Shown here one piece after another: positions 58,444-64,000 of a stretch of DNA of 64,000 nt. Positions within the stretch are counted from its first letter, which is position 1, and every line of letters begins with the position of its first letter. This stretch comes from Pseudomonadota bacterium. GTDB taxonomy: Bacteria > Pseudomonadota > Alphaproteobacteria > Sphingomonadales > Sphingomonadaceae. The notes beneath the pieces are model-generated. The model had not been told where the DNA came from, did not search any database, and worked only from the letters and a program-made list of their open reading frames with translations. The position numbers and the translations under genes are program-made. Location of the stretch: the NCBI GenBank assembly GCA_023400405.1, contig JAEXFD010000005.1, forward strand, positions 62,001 to 126,000. Direction: 5' to 3'.

Positions 58444-59888
58444 TGAGCTATTCGCTGCAATTGATGATGACGCTGCCGGAGCTGGTGCTCGGGCTGGGCG
58501 CGATCGTCCTGATGCTCGTCGCTGCCTGGGGCGGGGCGCAATCGACCAAGCTGGTGAGCTGGGCCGCGGTCGCGCTGCTGCTGGGCGCGGGCATCGCCCT
58601 TGCCGGGCCGGCCTCGGCCGGGGGCAGCGCGTTCGGCGGCATGTACCGCGCGGACATGTTCGCCGCCTTCGCCAAGGTGCTGATCTTCGCCTCGGCTGCC
58701 GTATCGATCCTGATCGCACCGCGCTTCTTCCAGCGCACCGCGGGCGACGATCTGCGTCCCGAATATCCCGTGCTGATCCTGCTTTCGAGCGCCGGCATGG
58801 GGATGATGGTTTCGGCCGGCGACCTGATGAGCCTCTATGTCGGGCTCGAGTTGCAGAGCCTGGCCGCGTACATCCTGGCGAGCTTCATGCGCCGCGACAC
58901 GCGCTCGGCCGAAGCGGGGTTGAAGTATTTCGTCCTCGGCGCGCTGGCCTCGGGCATCCTGCTCTACGGCATTTCGCTCGTCTATGGCTTCTCCGGCACC
59001 ACGCTGTTCGCGGGGATTGCCGATGCCTATGCCGGCGGCCGCTCTACGGGCCTGCTGTTCGGCCTGGTGTTCGTCTTCGCCGGCCTCGCCTTCAAGATGT
59101 CGGCCGTGCCGTTCCACATGTGGACGCCCGACGTCTATGAAGGCGCGCCCACGCCCGTCACCGCCTTCTTCGCCTCGGCGCCCAAGGTGGCGGCGATCGT
59201 GCTCGCCGTGCGCGTCGCGATCGAGGCGATGGGGCCGGCGATCCACGACTGGCGCCAGATCGTGATCTTCGCCTCGCTCGCCTCGATCGTGCTCGGCGCG
59301 TTCGGCGCGATCGGGCAGAGCAACCTCAAGCGACTGCTCGCTTACTCGTCGATCAACAATGTCGGTTTCGCGCTCGTCGGCCTTGCCGCCGGCACCCCGG
59401 CCGGCGTGTCGGGCGTGCTGACCTACATGACGATCTATGTCGTCATGACGCTGGGCAGCTTCCTGATCGTGCTCCAGATGCGCGATGCCGAGGGCAATTC
59501 GATCGAGACGATCCAGAGCCTTTCGGGCATGTCGCGCACGCGGCCGGGCCTGGCGCTGGCGCTGGCGATCTTCATGTTCAGCCTGGCGGGCATCCCGCCG
59601 CTGCTCGGCTTCTTCGCCAAGCTGGCGGTGTTCGTCGCGGCGGTGAATGTTGGGCTCTATGCCTATGCTGCGGTGGCTGCCGCGGCCTCGGCGATCGGCG
59701 CCTATTATTACCTCAAGATCGTCAAGACGATGTATTTCGACGAGCCGGCGCCGGCCTTTGCCGGCAAGCCGGACTTGGTCGAGGGCGGGCTGCTCGTGCT
59801 CAGCGCCGCGGCGATCTCGCCGATCGGCTGGGTGCTGCTGATTCCGCTCGGCGCCTGGACGAGCCTGGCGGCGAAGGCGCTGTTCTGA
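58443..59888 (+). CDS. nuoN: NADH-quinone oxidoreductase subunit N
   Basis: A 481-residue ND2-type proton pump subunit. LYVGLELQSLAAYILASFMRRD, FKMSAVPFHMWTPDVYEGAPTPVTAFFA and LLAYSSINNVGFALVGLA are family signatures. It is the last complex I gene. Its stop TGA is overlapped by the CTG start of birA (CTGA). Confidence 0.97.
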   Translation: MSYSLQLMMTLPELVLGLGAIVLMLVAAWGGAQSTKLVSWAAVALLLGAGIALAGPASAGGSAFGGMYRADMFAAFAKVLIFASAAVSILIAPRFFQRTAGDDLRPEYPVLILLSSAGMGMMVSAGDLMSLYVGLELQSLAAYILASFMRRDTRSAEAGLKYFVLGALASGILLYGISLVYGFSGTTLFAGIADAYAGGRSTGLLFGLVFVFAGLAFKMSAVPFHMWTPDVYEGAPTPVTAFFASAPKVAAIVLAVRVAIEAMGPAIHDWRQIVIFASLASIVLGAFGAIGQSNLKRLLAYSSINNVGFALVGLAAGTPAGVSGVLTYMTIYVVMTLGSFLIVLQMRDAEGNSIETIQSLSGMSRTRPGLALALAIFMFSLAGIPPLLGFFAKLAVFVAAVNVGLYAYAAVAAAASAIGAYYYLKIVKTMYFDEPAPAFAGKPDLVEGGLLVLSAAAISPIGWVLLIPLGAWTSLAAKALF

Positions 59889-60589
59889 CGGCGACGATCC
59901 GCACCGTCCCGGAGACGGGATCGACCAATGCCGATCTGCTCGCGCTGGCCCGGACCGGCGCGAGCGAGGGCCTCTGGCTCCGCGCCGAGCGCCAAACCGG
60001 GGGCAGGGGACGGCAGGGCCGGTCCTGGGCCTCGCCGGAAGGCAATCTCTATATCTCGACGCTGGTGCGGGTGCGCCTCGGAGAGCCGCCCGCCGCCACG
60101 CTGGCGCTCGTCGCGGCGGTGGCGTTGGAAGAGACGGTCTGCGTCTTCCTGCCGGGACGGGCGCAGATCAAATGGCCCAACGACGTCCTGATCGATGGCG
60201 CCAAGCTCTCCGGCATCCTGCTTGAGCGCGCGGACGACGCGGTGGTGATCGGCTTCGGCGTCAATCTCGCGCATCATCCCACCGATACCGAACGCCCGGC
60301 GACCAGTCTCGCCGCCCATGGCGCCGCGCCCGATCCGCATCTCTTCGCGGAGACGCTGGCCGAGACCTTCGCCCGCTGGCTGTCGCGCTGGCGCGACGGC
60401 ATCGCGCCGGTCCGCGACCGCTGGCTGCAGCGCGCGCATCCGATCGGCACCGCGCTCACCGCCCGGCTCGCCGATGGCAGCAATGTCGATGGCCTGTTTC
60501 AGGGCCTCGATAGCGAGGGTGCTCTGATCCTGCGCTTGGCCGATGGCTCGACCCGTGCCATTCACGCCGGCGACGTGTTCCTGCTCTGA
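59885..60589 (+). CDS. birA: Biotin--[acetyl-CoA-carboxylase] ligase, apparent CTG start
   Basis: A 234-residue biotin protein ligase without the N-terminal repressor HTH (group I). Motifs are TVPETGSTNADLL, the biotin loop ERQTGGRGRQGRSW, IKWPNDVLIDGAKLSGIL and VIGFGVNLAHHP. The family N-terminus (IRTVPETGSTN) is fully present, but no in-frame ATG, GTG or TTG occurs before residue 60. The CTG at 59885, overlapping the nuoN stop by four bases, is the only start that gives the full enzyme. The next possible start (GTG near 60065) would delete the catalytic loop. Confidence 0.88.
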   Translation: MTATIRTVPETGSTNADLLALARTGASEGLWLRAERQTGGRGRQGRSWASPEGNLYISTLVRVRLGEPPAATLALVAAVALEETVCVFLPGRAQIKWPNDVLIDGAKLSGILLERADDAVVIGFGVNLAHHPTDTERPATSLAAHGAAPDPHLFAETLAETFARWLSRWRDGIAPVRDRWLQRAHPIGTALTARLADGSNVDGLFQGLDSEGALILRLADGSTRAIHAGDVFLL

Positions 60590-60603
60590 AGGAAACCCAA
60601 GCG

Positions 60604-61389
60604 ATGCTGCTCGCGATCGATGCCGGCAACACCAATGTCGTCTTCGCGCTGCTGGAAGGCGGCGAGATCCGCGCGCGCTGGCGCATCGCCACCGATCCGC
60701 GCCGCACCGCCGACGAATATGCCGTCTGGCTCAGCCAGCTGCTCAGCCTCGAAGGCTATGAACGCAGCGCCGTCACCGGCGTGATCGTCGGCACAGTCGT
60801 GCCGCGCGCGCTCCACAATCTGCAGGTGCTCGCCAGCAAATATTTCGGCACCGACGCCGTCATAGCGGGCCAGGGCAGCGCCGAATGGGGCTTCCCGCTC
60901 GACGTCGAGGAGCCGCAGGGGCTCGGCGCCGATCGCGCACTCAACATGATCGCGGGCCATGCCCGCCACTCGGGCGACCTGATCATCATCGATTTCGGCA
61001 CGGCGACCACCTTCGAAGTGGTCGATTATCGCGGCGCCTATAAGGGCGGGATCATCGCGCCCGGCATCAACCTCTCGCTCGATGCGCTGGTGACGGCGGC
61101 CGCCAAGCTGCCGCGCATCGCCATCACTGCGCCCGAAAGCGCCAGCGTGATCGGGCGCAATACGGTCGACCAGATGCATATCGGCATCTATTGGGGCTAT
61201 GTCGCGATGATCGAAGGGTTGGTCGCGCGGCTGAAGGCCGAGATCGGCCGCCCGGTGAAGGTGATCGCCACCGGCGGCCTCGCGGTGCTGTTCGAGAAGC
61301 GCACGCCGGTCTTTGACATCATCGAACCCGACCTGACGATCCAGGGGTTGGGCATGCTGTGGGAACGCAGCCGAACTGCGCAGCTTTGA
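60604..61389 (+). CDS. coaX: Type III pantothenate kinase
   Basis: A 261-residue enzyme for the first step of CoA synthesis. Phosphate-binding LAIDAGNTNVVFAL, the pantothenate motif GADRALNMIAGHA, DFGTATTFEVVD and GGIIAPGINLSLDAL are typical of CoaX. AAGGAA precedes the ATG, 14 bases after birA, so the pair likely belongs to the tail of the nuo transcript. Confidence 0.95.
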   Translation: MLLAIDAGNTNVVFALLEGGEIRARWRIATDPRRTADEYAVWLSQLLSLEGYERSAVTGVIVGTVVPRALHNLQVLASKYFGTDAVIAGQGSAEWGFPLDVEEPQGLGADRALNMIAGHARHSGDLIIIDFGTATTFEVVDYRGAYKGGIIAPGINLSLDALVTAAAKLPRIAITAPESASVIGRNTVDQMHIGIYWGYVAMIEGLVARLKAEIGRPVKVIATGGLAVLFEKRTPVFDIIEPDLTIQGLGMLWERSRTAQL

Positions 61390-61397
61390 CAGCCTCT

Positions 61398-61504
61398 CGT
61401 CACCCCGGCCTTGTGCCGGCGTCCACCAGGAGGCAAGGGATGGTCAAGAGACCGAAGCTCAGCCGGCGCGGCTGAGTGGACCCCGGCACAAGGCCGGGGT
61501 GACG
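61398..61504. repeat. Dispersed imperfect palindrome (CACCCCGGCCTTGTGCCGG type)
   Basis: The left half CGTCACCCCGGCCTTGTGCCGG and the right half CCGGCACAAGGCCGGGGTGACG are a perfect 22-base inverted repeat. Both continue as GTCCAC/GTGGAC with small mismatches. The middle contains AGCCGGCGCGGCT. It is between coaX and rnj. Confidence 0.85.
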
Positions 61505-61542
61505 CAAAGAACGGATGCGCCCGGCGCAGCCAAAAGGACATC

Positions 61543-63177
61543 ATGACTCCAGGTAACGAACTCCTCTTTCTCGCGCTGGGCGGCTCCGGCGAGATCGGCA
61601 TGAATGTCAATCTCTATGGCACCCAGGGCAAATGGCTGATGGTCGATTGCGGCATCACCTTTGGCGGCCCGGACTATCCGGGGATCGACGTGATCCTGCC
61701 CGATCTCCAGTTCATCGAGGAACGGCTGGACGACCTGCTCGGCATCGTCCTCACCCATGGTCATGAGGATCATATCGGCGCGCTGCCCTATCTCGCCGGC
61801 GATCTTGGCGTGCCGCTCTATGCGACGCCGTTTACGGCGGGGCTGATCCGCGGCAAGCTCGAGGAAGAGGGGATCGAGGACAAGGTCGAGCTCAATGTGG
61901 TTAACGAGGAGGGCCCCTTTTCGGTCGGCCCCTTCACGATCACCTACACGCCGCTCGCCCATTCGATTCCCGAAGGCAACGCCGTGCTGATCGAGACGCC
62001 TTATGGTCGCGTCTTCCACACCGGCGACTGGAAGCTCGACGAAGCGCCGTCGCTGGGCGGCGCCTCGACCGCCGAGGAACTGACCGCGATCGGCGATCAG
62101 GGCGTGCTCGCGCTGGTCTGCGATTCGACCAACGTCTTCAATCCCGAGGCATCGGGGTCCGAAGCCGACGTGCGCAAGGGGCTCGACGAAGTGATCGGCG
62201 CGGCGAAAGGCCGCGTGCTCGTCACTACCTTCGCCTCGAATGCCGCCCGGCTCCAGACGCTCGGCGAAGTCGCGCAGGATACGGGGCGCGCCTTGTGCGT
62301 CGCCGGGCGCTCGCTCGATCGGATCATCCGCGTCGCCAAGCAGACCGGCTATCTGAGGGACTTTCCCGAAACCGTCGATTTCGACACGGCGATGACGCTG
62401 CCGCGCGACAAGGTGCTGATCGTCGCGACGGGCGGGCAGGGCGAGCCCCGCGCCGCGCTCAACCGCATCGCCGAGGGGACGCACCCGCTCAAGCTGGTCC
62501 AGGGCGACCTGGTCGTCTTCTCCTCGCGCCAGATTCCGGGCAACGAGATCGCGATCGGCCGGATCATGAACACGCTGGCCGCCGCGAATGTCGACATCAT
62601 CACCGATCGCCAGGCGTTCATCCACGTCTCGGGCCATCCCGGCCGGCCCGAGCTCGCCGAGATGTACAAATGGATCCGGCCGGAGGTCATCGTGCCGGTC
62701 CATGGCGAAGTCCGCCACATGCACGAGCAATCGCGCTTCGCCTTGTCGCAGGGTGTGCCAAGGGCCGTGAACCAGGTAAATGGCGAAATCTGGCGCCTGG
62801 CCCCCGGCGCACCGGCGCGGATCGGCCATGCGCCGGCCGGCCGGCTGGTGCTCGACGGCGATATCATCCTGCCGGCGGACGGCACGACGATCAGCGAGCG
62901 GCGACGCATTTCCTGGTACGGCCAGATCAGCGCCGCGGTGGCGGTGCGCGGCGGCCGGCTGGTCGGCGAGCCGCAGATCCGTCTGCAGGGCATCCCCGTC
63001 GAGGAGGACCGCGCGGACTTCATCGCCGAAGCCGCCGAGGCAGCGGCCGAGGCTGTCGCCAAGGACGGCAAGGATATCGAGAAGCTGCGCGAATCGGTCC
63101 GCCTGGCGGTGCGCCGCGCGGCGGTGCGCTACACCGGCAAGAAGCCGGTGGTGGACGTGCTGGTGATCGAGATTTAG
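61543..63177 (+). CDS. rnj: Ribonuclease J
   Basis: A 544-residue metallo-beta-lactamase/beta-CASP RNase. The zinc motif is LTHGHEDHIGALPYL. Further metal ligands are in PLAHSIPEGNA and FHTGDWKLDE, and the CASP motifs include CDSTNVF and HVSGHPGRPELAEMYKWI. It degrades and processes RNA from the 5' end. AAAAGGA precedes the ATG. In alphaproteobacteria it often follows nuo-birA-coaX, as here. Confidence 0.95.
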   Translation: MTPGNELLFLALGGSGEIGMNVNLYGTQGKWLMVDCGITFGGPDYPGIDVILPDLQFIEERLDDLLGIVLTHGHEDHIGALPYLAGDLGVPLYATPFTAGLIRGKLEEEGIEDKVELNVVNEEGPFSVGPFTITYTPLAHSIPEGNAVLIETPYGRVFHTGDWKLDEAPSLGGASTAEELTAIGDQGVLALVCDSTNVFNPEASGSEADVRKGLDEVIGAAKGRVLVTTFASNAARLQTLGEVAQDTGRALCVAGRSLDRIIRVAKQTGYLRDFPETVDFDTAMTLPRDKVLIVATGGQGEPRAALNRIAEGTHPLKLVQGDLVVFSSRQIPGNEIAIGRIMNTLAAANVDIITDRQAFIHVSGHPGRPELAEMYKWIRPEVIVPVHGEVRHMHEQSRFALSQGVPRAVNQVNGEIWRLAPGAPARIGHAPAGRLVLDGDIILPADGTTISERRRISWYGQISAAVAVRGGRLVGEPQIRLQGIPVEEDRADFIAEAAEAAAEAVAKDGKDIEKLRESVRLAVRRAAVRYTGKKPVVDVLVIEI

Positions 63178-63234
63178 CGGCGGCCGCCCTTCGGATGGGA
63201 TGACGGGGGCGGCGAGCTGGCCTAAGGAAGCCGC

Positions 63235-63504
63235 ATGCCGTGGAAATCCGCTCTCGCCATCTATTTCCTGTTCTGGGCCTTCTCCGTCTTCCTCGTGCTG
63301 CCCTTCGGCGTGCGCACGAGCGAGGAGGCGGGGATCGCGCTGGTGCCCGGCCAGGCGCCGAGCGCGCCGCACGAATTCCGCATGGGACGCGTCGCACTGC
63401 GCACCACGATCGTCGCGACGGTCCTTTTCGGCCTGTTCTACCTCAACTATCAGTTCGGCTGGGTGACCACCGACATGCTCGACTGGACCCGCTGGGGCCG
63501 CTGA
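63235..63504 (+). CDS. DUF1467 family membrane protein
   Basis: An 89-residue protein with two membrane helices (SALAIYFLFWAFSVFLVLPFGV; TTIVATVLFGLFYLNYQFGWV) and the loop GIALVPGQAPSAPHEFRMGR typical of DUF1467. Its role is unknown, but the family regularly follows rnj in alphaproteobacteria. CTAAGGAAG precedes the ATG. Confidence 0.88.
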   Translation: MPWKSALAIYFLFWAFSVFLVLPFGVRTSEEAGIALVPGQAPSAPHEFRMGRVALRTTIVATVLFGLFYLNYQFGWVTTDMLDWTRWGR

Positions 63505-63510
63505 GGCGCG

Positions 63511-64000
63511 TCAGGTCCGCAGCCGCTCGATCGCCTGGGCCAGCGAGACGTACAGCTTGCCCATGTCCGACGAGAGCAGCGTGACGCCGAGCGGCGATCC
63601 GTCGCGCAGCGCCAGGATCTGGCGGAGCATCGCCTCGAAATCGTGGATGTAGCGATTGACGTTGTCGCGGAAATCCTCGTCCGCGTCGTAGAGGCGGTGC
63701 ACTTCGCGGGTGTCCGCCGGATCGAGCAGCCGCACCGCGCGGCGCGTGAAGACGCCGCGGTCGCCCTTCAGATAGGCGGCCCAGGCGCTGTCGGTCACTT
63801 CGGCGGAGAAGGCCTTGGTGATGTCGATCGAAGCTGAGTTGAGCGCCTCGATTAGCAGCGAGACGCGCCGCGCGAAGTGATCGCTGTCCGCGTCCTCGCG
63901 CGCCTTGCGGCCGGCTTCGATCCGCGCCTCGACCTCGGCGCTGGTCTCCGCGATCGCGCGCATCTGCTGGGCGAGCCGCTCCGAGGCGCGGGTGGCAGCG
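63511..64000 (-). CDS. Hypothetical helical protein, C-terminal part (5' end outside window)
   Basis: The frame is open to the window edge (upstream residues read AATRASERLAQQ before the first inner ATG at 63963), so the start lies beyond. About 162 residues are visible. They are helical and charged (SAEVEARIEAGRKAREDADSD; coiled-coil likely at the N-terminal side), and end in a compact part with VFTRRAVRLLDPADTREVHRLYD and LLSSDMGKLYVSLAQAIERL. There is no membrane segment. Not recognised; the gene is convergent with the DUF1467 gene. Confidence 0.7.
   Translation of the reverse strand, partial: AATRASERLAQQMRAIAETSAEVEARIEAGRKAREDADSDHFARRVSLLIEALNSASIDITKAFSAEVTDSAWAAYLKGDRGVFTRRAVRLLDPADTREVHRLYDADEDFRDNVNRYIHDFEAMLRQILALRDGSPLGVTLLSSDMGKLYVSLAQAIERLRT

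Noticed and set aside
60065..60589. A 174-residue birA starting at the first standard start codon (GTG)
   Set aside because: It would lack the biotin-binding GRGRQG loop and the ETGSTN motif that are readable in frame upstream; the CTG at 59885 is preferred.
61459..63372. A 637-codon minus-strand frame across rnj
   Set aside because: Antisense shadow of RNase J, no start context and no domain.

Overview
The window reads as a chromosomal segment of a high-GC alphaproteobacterium of the order Sphingomonadales, most likely Sphingomonas. The grounds are the GC-rich codon use, alphaproteobacterial small families (DUF2842, DUF1467), the nuo-birA-coaX-rnj gene order, a cyo quinol oxidase cluster, and sphingomonad-type dispersed imperfect palindromes. 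No phage, insertion sequence or CRISPR array was seen. Genus assignment is inference.

Region 1 (1-8.0 kb) is a drug-efflux locus: the end of an MFS transporter, a TetR repressor, then an adaptor / RND pump / outer-membrane channel operon. Three related operator-like sequences lie at the TetR promoter and at the pump promoter. A long pump leader encodes a tiny Arg-rich peptide followed by stacked hairpins, which looks like an attenuator. Region 2 (7.9-9.0 kb) is a ParD-like protein overlapping a complete methionine aminopeptidase, behind a near-perfect 44-bp palindrome. Region 3 (9.0-13.0 kb, minus strand) is cyoABCD, a bo3-type quinol oxidase.

Region 4 (13.1-29.4 kb) is acyl-CoA metabolism. 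A tandem double-TetR regulator diverges from an ACAD / Zn-ADH / APH-like kinase / SDR operon resembling 4-hydroxyacyl-CoA catabolism (ACAD11/Lva-like). It is followed by a PhzF-like protein, a secreted protein, a TesB thioesterase, a pair of acyl-CoA dehydrogenases, a FadJ-type bifunctional enzyme, a beta-lactamase-fold hydrolase and an acyl-CoA synthetase. Region 5 (29.4-35 kb) holds a ParDE toxin-antitoxin pair with an apparently leaderless mRNA, glpK, an AI-2E-family permease, tRNA-Asp(GUC), small membrane proteins, 5-formyl-THF cyclo-ligase, a probable 6S RNA and zapA.

Region 6 (35-44.3 kb) is central carbon metabolism (tkt, gap, pgk, class I aldolase), thiE, a broken DUF72 remnant, two cell-wall enzymes, efp and an inositol-monophosphatase-family gene. 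Region 7 (44.6-59.9 kb) is the full 14-gene complex I operon nuoA-N. It carries two extra translationally coupled small membrane-protein genes, dispersed palindromes between nuoI/J and nuoK/L, and a Fur-box-like site upstream. Region 8 (59.9-64 kb) is birA (apparent CTG start overlapping nuoN), coaX, RNase J, a DUF1467 protein and the 3' part of an unknown gene.

The energy theme is consistent: NADH from glycolysis and beta-oxidation feeds complex I, and quinol is oxidised by the bo3 oxidase. All functions come from reading the sequence by eye; no database search was run.
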